Source of the DNA: an uncultured Bacteroidales bacterium
Lineage (GTDB): Bacteria; Bacteroidota; Bacteroidia; Bacteroidales; Bacteroidaceae
Direction: 5' to 3'
Length of the DNA stretch: 20,605 bases
NCBI GenBank assembly: GCA_902783615.1
Contig: CACZRQ010000177.1
Location: forward strand, 1-20,605
In this document: piece after piece, positions 7,449-16,122 of the stretch
How the letters are laid out: each line of letters starts with the position of its first letter
How positions within the stretch are numbered: position 1 is the stretch's first letter
Program-made: the position numbers and the translations under genes
Notes under the pieces: model-generated
Seen by the model: the letters and a program-made list of their open reading frames with translations, nothing else
What the model was told of the DNA's origin: nothing
Database searches by the model: none

Positions 7449-8167
7449 AAAAATCAATTCTGTTAGTACTTCTCTACCTGCTTATACAATCCATAGCAGG
7501 ATTAGTTCTAGCATGTGGCTTCATAAATCAAGATGAAAATGGTTTACGATGGGTCACGATTATCAATCTGCTGTTGTCAGATGTGATTATGGGTGGCATC
7601 TTGATTTGGATGGGCTATCTTTCTGACAAACAATTGTGGAATCCAACTACGGGTAGATGTTTGGGATGGACTTTAGTAGCAGGCCTTTCAGCTATCTTCA
7701 TTACAGATGCCATTTCCTCGTTGGCCGATTTTCTTCCTAACTGGCTGGAAAGTGCCTTTGACAGTTTAGAAAGTAACTGGCTTGGCATCTTAGCTATAGC
7801 CATTGTAGGTCCCATTTTAGAAGAAATGCTGTTTCGTGGTGCCATCACCACAGAGTTGTTGAAAGCATACAGTCCGAAAAAAGCCATCATCTATTCGGCT
7901 CTCATCTTTGGCTTTTTCCATCTCAATCCAGCGCAGATATTGGTAGCCTCTCTAATAGGCTTGCTATTGGGGTGGCTGTTCTACAAAACTCGCAGCATGA
8001 TACCAGGCATCATTATTCACATCATCAATAACAGCTGCTCGGTCTTTTTCTCTCAAGCTTATCCTGATGCCAAAAGCTTTCTCGATATTATGGGGCAAAC
8101 TCCTTACTTCATTTGCTTGGCCATCTCCATCTTGCTCTTGGCATATTCAATCAAGAAATTGGCATAA
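7445..8167 (+). CDS. CPBP-family intramembrane protease (CAAX/Abi type)
   Basis: 240 residues with about six to eight hydrophobic segments and no cleavable signal. The three family motifs are intact: EEMLFR with E126/E127 and R131, FGFFH with H159, and HIINN with H192 and N196. These are the expected metal-site residues of the Rce1-like CPBP fold, so it is probably an active membrane metalloprotease. Substrates of bacterial members are mostly unknown; some process peptides or confer self-immunity to bacteriocins, but no peptide gene is seen here. Start is by ATGA overlap with ribF. A strong hairpin follows two bases after the stop codon. Confidence 0.88.
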   Translation: MKKSILLVLLYLLIQSIAGLVLACGFINQDENGLRWVTIINLLLSDVIMGGILIWMGYLSDKQLWNPTTGRCLGWTLVAGLSAIFITDAISSLADFLPNWLESAFDSLESNWLGILAIAIVGPILEEMLFRGAITTELLKAYSPKKAIIYSALIFGFFHLNPAQILVASLIGLLLGWLFYKTRSMIPGIIIHIINNSCSVFFSQAYPDAKSFLDIMGQTPYFICLAISILLLAYSIKKLA

Positions 8168-8168
8168 A

Positions 8169-8194
8169 GAAGGGGAACTTTTCAGCTCCCCTTC
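8169..8194. terminator. Bidirectional terminator between convergent genes
   Basis: An 8-bp perfect stem, GAAGGGGA (8169-8176) with TCCCCTTC (8187-8194), extended by a C-G and a T-A pair after one mismatch. It lies between the end of the CPBP gene and the end of the GH2 gene, 39 bases apart, and can serve both. The T-run is modest on the plus strand (CTAATCTTATTT). Confidence 0.7.
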
Positions 8195-8205
8195 CTAATC
8201 TTATT

Positions 8206-11200
8206 TCATCTCAGGCTCCTCCTTACTTTTCCAAGCTTAGCCTTATCAGTTGTCACATTGAAACCTGTGACTTCAAGGATTGGTCTTTCGCCTTGAGTAT
8301 CAGCATTTGCCAAAGTGATGTGAATCTGCTTGCTCTCTCCAGGCATCAAGCTGAAGTAGTTCTCGTTGTAGAGTACTGGTGCCATCATGCAAGCAGTTTT
8401 GTCACCCTTCACTGCCAAACGAATCATCAGGGCAGGCGTATCGCTTTCATTCTTCATCACACCATCCAATACCCACTCGTCACCATCTTGAAGCACCTTG
8501 ATATCATGGCTCAACTGGATATAAGGCAAGTCAAGCAACGACTGATAATTGCCATCTTCCTTACCTCTTACGTAGAAGTTTTCCGACAACAGCTTATCAC
8601 CTTGCTTCAACGTCAACTTGATGAAATAGGTATTGCTCAAAGCTGCTGGCTCTTCCAAAAGGAACAAAGCCACCGTTTCGTCATTCTTCACATCGAATGA
8701 TGCCTGCTTCTCCCAAACCACCTTGCCATCCTGACTGATTAGCTGAGCTGTACCTGTTACACCTGCAAAATCACCTGCATAATAGTTCACCACCTCGATA
8801 TCATCGCGCACAGGGTTCCATTGGATATGGATAGGCTCGCAAGCCTTCTTGCTACCAAAGTAACCACCCGTTGGATTCATGTAATAATCGTAAGTTTGCC
8901 AAACCATCGATGGCCAAGCCGGATGGCTCATCCACAAAAGCAAACCACGACGATGCTCGCTACGTCCCTCAAACATAGCACGATAGCCATTGTAGTTCAC
9001 CCATTGTGCCCATTCGGCAAACTCTTCAGCATTCTTAGGCTTGTCAAACATCTTGGCAATCATCTTATTGAAAGTCTCAGTCTGCTGAGCAGAAGGACCA
9101 CTTGAGCCACCCAACGCATAATCATGCAAGCCATATATATGATTAGGTGTAGCCAATGTGCTTACAGGCTCCAAATTCTCTTCGCCAAATGCCAACTTCA
9201 TGCTTTCATAGGTCATCACATTAGGCATGCCTCGTTCACTGTGGAAACGGTCGTGTCCATAATGACGGAAATACTCGATAGGCTCCAACGCATTGTATGA
9301 ACCTTCACCACTCACTACACCATCTGCCGAGTGAGAGATATAGCGCATTCCAGGATGCAACTCAGCCACCATGTCACGCAACTGGCCATCCAGCGATGCT
9401 GGTGGAAATCCCTCATTTCTACCCACATAAATGCCCAAGGCAGCATGGTTGCGGATGCGTTTCACATAGTCGCGAGCATTCGTCATGAACATATCCTCAT
9501 AATAAGGATCTGGTCCGTCGGCAGGATTAGCCAACCAGAAGTCTTGCCAAATCAGCACACCATATTTATCGCATGCCTCATAGAACTCCTCATCACCAAT
9601 CATGCCCACCCAGTCGCGAATCAGGGTAAAGTGCATGTCGGCATGATATTTTACGGCTGCATCATATTCACGACCTCGATAATTGAGGTTCGACTCAGCC
9701 ATACCCCAGTTACCACCAAAGCCCACAGCACGTTTGCCATTGATGTAAACCGTCAGACGTACAGGGTTCTTGAACTGTTCCTTACCACGCAAAACGCCAC
9801 CAGCCTGAACGTATGGTTCATCCACGAAAGTCAGTTCACGAACACCAGTCTTGAAACTCTTGGCATCACACTCTTGATTGTCAATAGTAAAGGTAAATTT
9901 AGAGTCATACAGATGCTGTTCACCATAACCTACAGGCCACCAAAGCTTTGGATTATCCAGTCGGGCTGAAGGCAACTTCACCAGTTTCTCCTCACCAGGA
10001 GCCAACACCACTTCCATCTGCTCTGCCACAGCAGGAGCATCATCCTGCATGTTGAAGCTCAACACACCTTTCACAGTCTTGACTGTATGGTTCTTCAAGG
10101 TAGCCTCAGCAATGATATCAGCACAATCGGTAGCTGGCAAAGGCAAGTCTGTCTGAACAAAAGGATCTTCAATGGTCACAGCACCAGCGTAAGTGAGATA
10201 CACATCATTCCAAATACCTATGTTTCGTCCACGAATAGTTGGAATCCAATCCCAACCAATAGAAGCATGGAAAGTTGGATTATCAGCACCCAGCACACCA
10301 CCATTATAATCAGGCGACCAAGCCGTCTGCTCCTTCACCACACCAGGATGGGCATTCTTGATAATCTTCACAGCCAACACATTTTCACCCTGCTTCACCA
10401 CATCTGTTACATCGAACTTACCACGGATGAAAGCCCCATCAATATTACCAACCTGCTTGCCATTGAGGAAAATAATAGCTTTCCAGTTGATGCCTTCAAA
10501 ATCCAGGAACATCCGTTCGCCCAATGCATCCACATTGAAAGTATGGCGATACCAGAAGTCGGAATAGAAGAACGACTCAGATATCTGCAACTGATTGTCT
10601 GCAAAATTAGGATCGCCCACAGCTCCAATATTTACATAGCTCGACAACACAGTGCCAGGTACTGTAGCAGGAATCCAGGCACTATCGTCAAAACCTGTCT
10701 TTGCGATAGCTTCACCAGCAGCATTCACTTCAGATGCCCTTTGCAATTTCCAATTACCCCCATCAAGCGAGAGCTTTCCGTTTAAGATTTTTCCATTATC
10801 GCTATTCAGATTTGTCCAACTTGCCTCTACCACATTATTCTGAGGTGTCAAGCCACCCTTGCCCATCACCTCCATCTCACTCAGCACATAGGGTTTACCT
10901 CCAGCTGCTTCCGTGAGGTTCAGACGTACATAACGGCTCTTCACCGTCTTAAAGGAAATCTCATCATTCAAACCATCTCCACCTGGCAACTCAGCCACCT
11001 GTTTCCAAGTCTTGGCATCGTCTGAAGCCTCCACCACACCTTTTGCAGCTTTGTTGATCCAATGCAGATTGATCTTATCATACTGAGCTTGAGCACCCAA
11101 GTCCACCATCAGCCATTCATTGCCTGCTGATGCACTCATCCAAGCGCTGTTAAAACGAAAAGAGGGTAAAGCTGATACCTGCTCACCATCCTTGAGGAAA

Positions 11201-12018
11201 TCCCAAGAAGTAAATGTCCAGTTCTGGGCACTTGGCATCTTCAACTCAATCTTGAAATGACTGTATGCCTTTGCCGTTGGCAGTTTCACTATATAATTGA
11301 TGGTACGAGTCATGAATGTATTGGCACCTGTCATCGATCCTCCAGCTGGAATCACAGGAGGATTTTTTGGGGCTCCATGTTCGTAGAGGAATCTCACTGG
11401 CGACTCACCTGTTGCCACTTTACGAGGAGGATAGCCTGCCCAAGCTCCACCTTCTATGCCAAAGTAATTGCTACCTTTCTGGACATCCAGCTCATCCCAC
11501 TGGTTGCCATCCACAGAAGCCAGTGTCCTCACCTCATAGCCACGAGTCTTTCGGGTATCCAACACCACCCTTCCTCGCAATGCTATCTGGTCGATATCTA
11601 ACTGCATATCAGCCATATCATACTGCAAGAAAATGTCATCACCATTCACAACGTATGAAGTAACATCGTTGGAATCGAAGATAATCTCTTTCTGGATGCG
11701 AGACACCTCGCCAGTTTGTGTAAACAACCTAGTGGTGGGTGGCATCGTTTGTGATACGATACCATCTGTTGCCAGCTGAGCCGTCAAGTTATAGTCGAAG
11801 CTCGAGGAAGCGTATGCTGCCTTAAGCTTCGCTACATTACGATAGGTATTGTCCGTCATCAACTTTGGAGCGAACCATTCTGTGGGGTCGCCAGGATAGT
11901 TACCTGGCTTCCTGTTCATCCCCTCTTGCGATGACTGTTGAACGCCATCACAACCAGCCATCATCAAAGTCATGCCAACCAACAATGACATCGACTTGAA
12001 AAAAGAAATGTGCTTCAT
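8206..12018 (-). CDS. Glycoside hydrolase family 2 lipoprotein with discoidin-like domains
   Basis: 1270 residues. The N-terminus has a lipoprotein signal ending in MAGC, with C23 as the lipidated residue, so it is membrane anchored, probably at the outer membrane. Residues about 70-270 look like a carbohydrate-binding beta-sandwich. Residues about 288-386 are a better F5/8-type discoidin domain (WLMVDLGAQAQYDKINLHW ... SRYVRLNL). A GH2 sugar-binding sandwich (about 420-610), an Ig-like domain and a TIM barrel (about 745-1030) follow. Catalytic candidates are E869 in GRNEG (acid/base) and E928 in HSERG (nucleophile). The layout is closest to the exo-beta-glucosaminidase/beta-mannosidase branch of GH2, but the sugar specificity cannot be read from sequence. 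No SusC/SusD pair is nearby. It starts 38 bases after the EnvC-like gene and may be co-transcribed with it. Confidence 0.87.
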   Translation of the reverse strand: MKHISFFKSMSLLVGMTLMMAGCDGVQQSSQEGMNRKPGNYPGDPTEWFAPKLMTDNTYRNVAKLKAAYASSSFDYNLTAQLATDGIVSQTMPPTTRLFTQTGEVSRIQKEIIFDSNDVTSYVVNGDDIFLQYDMADMQLDIDQIALRGRVVLDTRKTRGYEVRTLASVDGNQWDELDVQKGSNYFGIEGGAWAGYPPRKVATGESPVRFLYEHGAPKNPPVIPAGGSMTGANTFMTRTINYIVKLPTAKAYSHFKIELKMPSAQNWTFTSWDFLKDGEQVSALPSFRFNSAWMSASAGNEWLMVDLGAQAQYDKINLHWINKAAKGVVEASDDAKTWKQVAELPGGDGLNDEISFKTVKSRYVRLNLTEAAGGKPYVLSEMEVMGKGGLTPQNNVVEASWTNLNSDNGKILNGKLSLDGGNWKLQRASEVNAAGEAIAKTGFDDSAWIPATVPGTVLSSYVNIGAVGDPNFADNQLQISESFFYSDFWYRHTFNVDALGERMFLDFEGINWKAIIFLNGKQVGNIDGAFIRGKFDVTDVVKQGENVLAVKIIKNAHPGVVKEQTAWSPDYNGGVLGADNPTFHASIGWDWIPTIRGRNIGIWNDVYLTYAGAVTIEDPFVQTDLPLPATDCADIIAEATLKNHTVKTVKGVLSFNMQDDAPAVAEQMEVVLAPGEEKLVKLPSARLDNPKLWWPVGYGEQHLYDSKFTFTIDNQECDAKSFKTGVRELTFVDEPYVQAGGVLRGKEQFKNPVRLTVYINGKRAVGFGGNWGMAESNLNYRGREYDAAVKYHADMHFTLIRDWVGMIGDEEFYEACDKYGVLIWQDFWLANPADGPDPYYEDMFMTNARDYVKRIRNHAALGIYVGRNEGFPPASLDGQLRDMVAELHPGMRYISHSADGVVSGEGSYNALEPIEYFRHYGHDRFHSERGMPNVMTYESMKLAFGEENLEPVSTLATPNHIYGLHDYALGGSSGPSAQQTETFNKMIAKMFDKPKNAEEFAEWAQWVNYNGYRAMFEGRSEHRRGLLLWMSHPAWPSMVWQTYDYYMNPTGGYFGSKKACEPIHIQWNPVRDDIEVVNYYAGDFAGVTGTAQLISQDGKVVWEKQASFDVKNDETVALFLLEEPAALSNTYFIKLTLKQGDKLLSENFYVRGKEDGNYQSLLDLPYIQLSHDIKVLQDGDEWVLDGVMKNESDTPALMIRLAVKGDKTACMMAPVLYNENYFSLMPGESKQIHITLANADTQGERPILEVTGFNVTTDKAKLGKVRRSLR

Positions 12019-12056
12019 ATAGTTACATTATTAGTTTTAGTTCTTGCAAATTCATT

Positions 12057-13364
12057 CTATTTGTTCAGCCATACCTCAGGGTTGAGTTTATCCTTCTCCA
12101 TTCGCAATTGGAAATGGAGAATAGTGCGGTTATTGTCGGAGGCATCGCTGAAAACGGTTCCGAGCACTTGTTTGGTAGTCACATCATCACCCTGTTTCAC
12201 ATTGGTCTTAGCTAGGTTGCAATATACAGAGATATAAGAGCCATGACGTACCAATACATTGAAAAGGCCATTGAGCTGGAAAACTGCAGCCACCTTGCCA
12301 TTGAAGATGGCTCGAGCCTGAGCCCCAGGCTTACCCTGAATGTCGATACCCTTGTTGTCGAGGGTAACATTGCGCAAACCAGCCACATTATACTGACCGT
12401 AATGGCTTACGATAATATAAGAGGTGGTGATGGGCATAGGCAACTTTCCTTTGTTAGCAACAAAATTTGTAGAAAGTTCTCTGTCAGCCTTGCTCATGCC
12501 ATACGCCTCAGGTTTGGCAGCTGGGGTAGATGAAGCAGGTTTGCTGGTAGTTGCAGGCTTCGAAATACTGTTGGCCGTAGCTTTCTTGTTGGCCTCAGCC
12601 TCCTTGCGAGCCTCCTCCTCAGCACGCTTGCGAGCACTTTCTATCTCAATAGCTATCAAATTGTCAATCTGGTTGTTTAACTGATCTGCCTCACGCTTTT
12701 TCTTGGAAATCTCATTCTGTAATCCTTTCTGTTTCGAACGCAGATCCTTGATTACCTGTTGAGCCTTCTCTTCCTGAATCTCCAATTTCCGCTTCTCCTG
12801 TTCGCGTGCTGCAAGCAGACGAATCTTCTCATCTTTCACTCCTTGCAACTCCTCCTGTTTTTTGGAAATCTCTTCTTGCTTGCGGATAATCTCTTTGCCC
12901 TGCAAACGCTGGTAGGTGGCATATTCTCGCACATAGCGCAGTCGATTGTAGGTTTGCGAAAGACTCTCGGCACTGAAGATAAACATCAGTTTTTCCTGAA
13001 TGCTGTGGTTCTTATAAAGATACCTCAACGATGCCTCATACCTGCGTTTCTTCTCTTCCAAGCTAATATTCAATGTATCAAGTTGACGATCGATAAAGAC
13101 CAACTGGCTATCCACCTCCTGCAAATCGCTGCTGATATTGTCTATGTATCTGCGACGTTCCTCAATCTGTCCTGTCAAGGCGTTCAAGCCATTCAGTTGA
13201 CTACCCACATCTTTGTTGGTGGTATTCAACAAGGCCTCTGTCTCGGCAATCTGCTTCTGTAAATCTGAGCGTTTCAGTTCCAACTCCTTGATGCGCTTGT
13301 TGGTTTGAGCCAAAAGTAGCAGTGGCAAACACAGAAACAGCAATATGGAACAGAGGCGTTTCAT
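12057..13364 (-). CDS. EnvC-like murein hydrolase activator (degenerate LytM/M23 domain)
   Basis: 435 residues: signal peptide (about 1-20), two long coiled-coil stretches (about 22-115 and 155-262), an Ala/Ser/Pro-rich linker (265-287) and a C-terminal LytM domain (about 305-435). The M23 zinc site is damaged. The first His of HxxxD is N337 (D341 kept), the usual YxHL His is N383, and the first His of HxH is I415 (H417 kept). Loss of zinc ligands with a coiled-coil N-terminus is the EnvC pattern, where the domain activates periplasmic N-acetylmuramoyl-L-alanine amidases during daughter-cell separation. A direct peptidase role is therefore unlikely. The start overlaps the DUF4292 stop as ATGA. 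No amidase gene is in this window. Confidence 0.88.
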   Translation of the reverse strand: MKRLCSILLFLCLPLLLLAQTNKRIKELELKRSDLQKQIAETEALLNTTNKDVGSQLNGLNALTGQIEERRRYIDNISSDLQEVDSQLVFIDRQLDTLNISLEEKKRRYEASLRYLYKNHSIQEKLMFIFSAESLSQTYNRLRYVREYATYQRLQGKEIIRKQEEISKKQEELQGVKDEKIRLLAAREQEKRKLEIQEEKAQQVIKDLRSKQKGLQNEISKKKREADQLNNQIDNLIAIEIESARKRAEEEARKEAEANKKATANSISKPATTSKPASSTPAAKPEAYGMSKADRELSTNFVANKGKLPMPITTSYIIVSHYGQYNVAGLRNVTLDNKGIDIQGKPGAQARAIFNGKVAAVFQLNGLFNVLVRHGSYISVYCNLAKTNVKQGDDVTTKQVLGTVFSDASDNNRTILHFQLRMEKDKLNPEVWLNK

Positions 13365-13918
13365 AAACTCATCAGCAGTTGCAGAATTTCCTCCATGGTG
13401 ACCATGCGATAGCGAGCAGGCAATTCAGTTGGCTCAACAGTGATGACCTCATCAGAGAAATCATACAATTCAATCTTGGCCTTAGCCAGTTGCCTAATGC
13501 CTAACTCTTGCCCAGTTAAAGTGTTTTTGCCACCTGGCTTAGCTGCATCCTTAATCAACTTCTCAAGTCGTTTGTAGCTATCAGCTGGCAAGTAGTCTCT
13601 CAACTCATTCGGATTAGCCTTCACAAACCTGCGATTCATGCGATCCACAATTAATAAATAGGTGGGAGTGGCTTCAATGCGAGCCACCTCAGTTCTAAAG
13701 AGGGGCATCAGGAGCGACATCTGAACCAGTTCGCCTTCCTTCATCTTCATGGTGCCATTCACGGTTAAGGTGGCTTCTCCATGAGGTACTGTCAGCTCCA
13801 CTTTAGATGAAAGGTAGGGCGACATTCCTTCAGTCTTCACAATATTCTTGCTGCTCTTGCAACTGGCAAGGAGCAATACAAAGCACAATATCGGTAAAAT
13901 ATGGATGTATCTCTTCAT
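13361..13918 (-). CDS. DUF4292 lipoprotein, LolA/LolB-like
   Basis: 185 residues with a lipoprotein signal (MKRYIHILPILCFVLLLASC, C20 lipidated). The body fits DUF4292: a short strand-rich protein with LTVNGTMKMKEGELVQMSLLMPL (about 51-73), RTEVARIEATPTYLLIVDR (75-93) and NRRFVKA (95-101). That order of strands resembles the LolA/LolB lipoprotein-carrier fold, in which a half-barrel holds acyl chains. A role in lipoprotein insertion or envelope assembly is an inference. It overlaps both neighbours by four bases (TPR gene before, EnvC-like gene after), so the three are probably made together. Confidence 0.85.
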   Translation of the reverse strand: MKRYIHILPILCFVLLLASCKSSKNIVKTEGMSPYLSSKVELTVPHGEATLTVNGTMKMKEGELVQMSLLMPLFRTEVARIEATPTYLLIVDRMNRRFVKANPNELRDYLPADSYKRLEKLIKDAAKPGGKNTLTGQELGIRQLAKAKIELYDFSDEVITVEPTELPARYRMVTMEEILQLLMSL

Positions 13919-15642
13919 CTTATATATTTCTTTTGTCTAATCTTCTGGTTAATCGTTTTCGACTCGCTCCCTTTCTCCTTTGCCTGTTGCCAGAACTCCA
14001 ATGCTTTTTCTGGTTCCCCTGTATGGAAATAGATGTCGCCGCAATGCTCCAACACCTCACTACCAGGGTCATCGTCATTCTGTAAAACCTGGTCGATATA
14101 AATCCTCGCCTGCTCATAGTTAGCCTTCTCGAACAGAATCCAGGCGTATGTATCTAAATAGGTGGCATTGTTGGGTTCAGCTTTCACAGTCTTGTAGCTC
14201 ATCTCCTCCGCCTTGTCAAGGTCGCGACGTTCCAAAGACAGATAGTAGGCATAGTTGTTGAGTGCCATAACATTGTTGGCGTTATACTCCAAAGCCGACT
14301 CATACGCCTCGTATGTTTCCTTCATCAGGTTTTTGCGATGATAAGCATCGCCCATGATGGCATAAAAATCACTTACCACCTGTGGCTCACTCTCATCCGT
14401 CACATGCTCCAAAGCCCGTTTGCACACACTGATTACACTATCTGAACGTTGTATCTGATTATAGCCGATGGCCAGGTAATAATAAAACTCCAGCATGTCT
14501 GGGTTTGCCTCCGTACCTGTCTGACAGATATCTATCACCTCATCATAATCCTCCTGTTTCACGGCTTCCCCCAACAAGGTCATGCGAGCAGCTGTATTGG
14601 TTGGTTCAATCTGCAATGCTTGTTTTAGTACAGGTATCGCCTTGTCGGTCATATTCTTAGAATACAGATATTGGGCATAGAGCATTGGGATGTCGGCCTC
14701 ATCAGGTTCTTGCTCCATGATTCGGTCGAAAAGGTTAATCACAATGGTACTATCTTTCTTACTGCTCTCGTTGCGGATAATCAGTCGCCTCATTACATCA
14801 GCCTTTGTGCCTGCATCTACCTTACGATTCAGTAACACCTCATTCAACTGTTTGTCGTATTTATCCGTCTGCCCTGTCTGCTCGTAATAAGCAGCCAGCG
14901 AGTACATCGCCATCGCATTGTCAGGCTCAGCCTTCAGAATCTGCTGGTAAATCTTGTAAGCCTCCTCATATTTTTCCTTCTGCATATATGCATCGCCCAA
15001 AATCACCTGATAGCGAAAGTCGGTGGGAAACTCATCAGCCAGACTTTTCAGTTCGGCCATCGCCTTGTCTTCCTCGCCCTGCTGGTCGAAGATGGCAAAC
15101 TTCTGCATAGACACTTGTTCGTTCTTGCCGAAGCGCACTTCCAGTTTGTTAAGCAGCTCGATAGACCTCTCGAACTTAGCTTGACGGTTATAAATCTGCA
15201 AAAGACTGTAGGTTACATCTATCTTGTCTGGAAAGCGTTTCGCCATATCCTCCAACAGTTCAGAAGCTTCATCCAATTTATTCTGTTGCATATAAAGATT
15301 TGCCAATCCTTGAGCATACCAATAATTATCTGGGGCATACTTCACTGCCTCGGCCATGATAGCCGTTCCCCTCTCGTTCTGCTTCAACACCAAATAATAT
15401 TGTGCCAACTCGTAGAGGGCAGAGGGGGAGTTTGGACAAATGGCCAAGCAATGTTGTAGCATATCAAAAGAAGCATCATACTGCCTCTGAATACGCAAAC
15501 GAGTTGCTTCGTGGAAGTAGTAGTCGTATTTTCTATCTGTTAACGATTGACCATTGACAATTGACAATTGACAATTAATCAACTGCAACACCAAAAATAT
15601 CCACAAACACTTAAATCTTTTATCATTAAAAAAAACTCTCAT
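13915..15642 (-). CDS. Secreted tetratricopeptide-repeat protein
   Basis: 575 residues from the ATG at 15642. The frame is open further up to a TTG at 15651, but the ATG is preferred. A signal peptide with a hydrophobic core (CLWIFLVLQLI, 12-22) is followed by LINCQLSIVNGQS (21-33), which is encoded by a dispersed-type ATTGACA repeat. The rest is a run of TPR units from about residue 40 to 560, with recognisable pairs such as ALYELAQYYLVLKQNERG and AMYSLAAYYEQTGQTDKYDKQL. No catalytic domain is seen. TPR arrays scaffold protein complexes; here the partners may be the co-encoded DUF4292 and EnvC-like proteins. It starts 19 bases after dut and overlaps the DUF4292 start as ATGA. Confidence 0.87.
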   Translation of the reverse strand: MRVFFNDKRFKCLWIFLVLQLINCQLSIVNGQSLTDRKYDYYFHEATRLRIQRQYDASFDMLQHCLAICPNSPSALYELAQYYLVLKQNERGTAIMAEAVKYAPDNYWYAQGLANLYMQQNKLDEASELLEDMAKRFPDKIDVTYSLLQIYNRQAKFERSIELLNKLEVRFGKNEQVSMQKFAIFDQQGEEDKAMAELKSLADEFPTDFRYQVILGDAYMQKEKYEEAYKIYQQILKAEPDNAMAMYSLAAYYEQTGQTDKYDKQLNEVLLNRKVDAGTKADVMRRLIIRNESSKKDSTIVINLFDRIMEQEPDEADIPMLYAQYLYSKNMTDKAIPVLKQALQIEPTNTAARMTLLGEAVKQEDYDEVIDICQTGTEANPDMLEFYYYLAIGYNQIQRSDSVISVCKRALEHVTDESEPQVVSDFYAIMGDAYHRKNLMKETYEAYESALEYNANNVMALNNYAYYLSLERRDLDKAEEMSYKTVKAEPNNATYLDTYAWILFEKANYEQARIYIDQVLQNDDDPGSEVLEHCGDIYFHTGEPEKALEFWQQAKEKGSESKTINQKIRQKKYIR

Positions 15643-15667
15643 AATCGTCAATTGTCAATGGTCAATC
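15545..15667. repeat. 21-bp perfect inverted repeat with ATTGACA heptamers
   Basis: The arms at 15545-15565 and 15647-15667 are exact reverse complements over 21 bases and enclose 81 bases. The left arm runs into three tandem ATTGACA heptamers (15553-15573). On the transcribed minus strand the upstream arm covers the last codon and TGA stop of dut plus most of the gap. The downstream arm encodes residues 26-33 of the TPR protein. The enclosed loop carries the TPR start codon and the hydrophobic core of its signal peptide. Confidence 0.85.
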
Positions 15668-16096
15668 CTTTCCAGAATGTCCAAATCCACCTGCGCCACG
15701 CTCCGTCTCATCCAGCGTCTCCACTTCCATCCACTCAGCCTGCTCATGGCGGGCAATCACCATCTGAGCCACGCGTTCGCCATCATTGATCACAAAAGGC
15801 TCGTTCGAGAGATTCACCAAGATAATGCAAATCTCACCCCGATAATCAGCATCAATCGTACCAGGAGAGTTCAACACTGTTATACCTTTTTTAATAGCCA
15901 GTCCACTGCGAGGACGCACTTGTGCTTCATAACCTGCGGACAAGGAGATAAACAAGCCTGTGGGTATCAAGGCACGCTGCAAGGGTGCCAAGGTGATAGG
16001 CTCATTCAAGTTGGCACGCAAATCAACGCCAGCCGACTGAGATGTGGCATATTGAGGCAACTGATGGTGCGATTTATTGATGATTTGTACTTTCAT
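15662..16096 (-). CDS. dut: dUTP diphosphatase (dUTPase)
   Basis: 144 residues, the standard length of the homotrimeric all-beta dUTPase. It hydrolyses dUTP to dUMP and diphosphate, keeping uracil out of DNA and supplying the thymidylate precursor. All five signature motifs are present in order: AGVDLRA (22-28), RPRSGLA (61-67), GTIDADYRGE (79-88, catalytic D84), DGERVAQMV (105-113) and the C-terminal P-loop-like RGAGGFGHSG (133-142). It is the first gene of a five-gene minus-strand run and diverges from the dGTPase gene. Its stop codon lies inside a repeat arm. Confidence 0.97.
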   Translation of the reverse strand: MKVQIINKSHHQLPQYATSQSAGVDLRANLNEPITLAPLQRALIPTGLFISLSAGYEAQVRPRSGLAIKKGITVLNSPGTIDADYRGEICIILVNLSNEPFVINDGERVAQMVIARHEQAEWMEVETLDETERGAGGFGHSGKD

Positions 16097-16122
16097 AACA
16101 CATAACTTTTACTATTAATTTG

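Noticed and set aside
9331..9969. Long plus-strand open frame (212 codons) opposite the GH2 gene
   Set aside because: It is a shadow of a clear GH2 coding frame, has no promoter, leader or domain, and its sequence looks like antisense of conserved catalytic regions.
10087..10785. Plus-strand open frame of 232 codons opposite the GH2 gene
   Set aside because: Same reason: antisense to well-supported coding sequence, with no recognisable family or expression signal.
12057..12460. Active M23 peptidase domain
   Set aside because: Several zinc ligands are replaced (N337, I415, also N383), so catalytic activity is not supported.
15643..15651. TTG at 15651 as start of the TPR gene
   Set aside because: The ATG at 15642 gives a normal signal peptide; the extra three codons (TTG ACG ATT) lie within the repeat arm.
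13915..16096. Anti-phage defence cluster built on dut, dgt and TPR genes
   Set aside because: The linked genes are envelope and housekeeping families, with no effector, sensor or mobile-element context beyond repeats.
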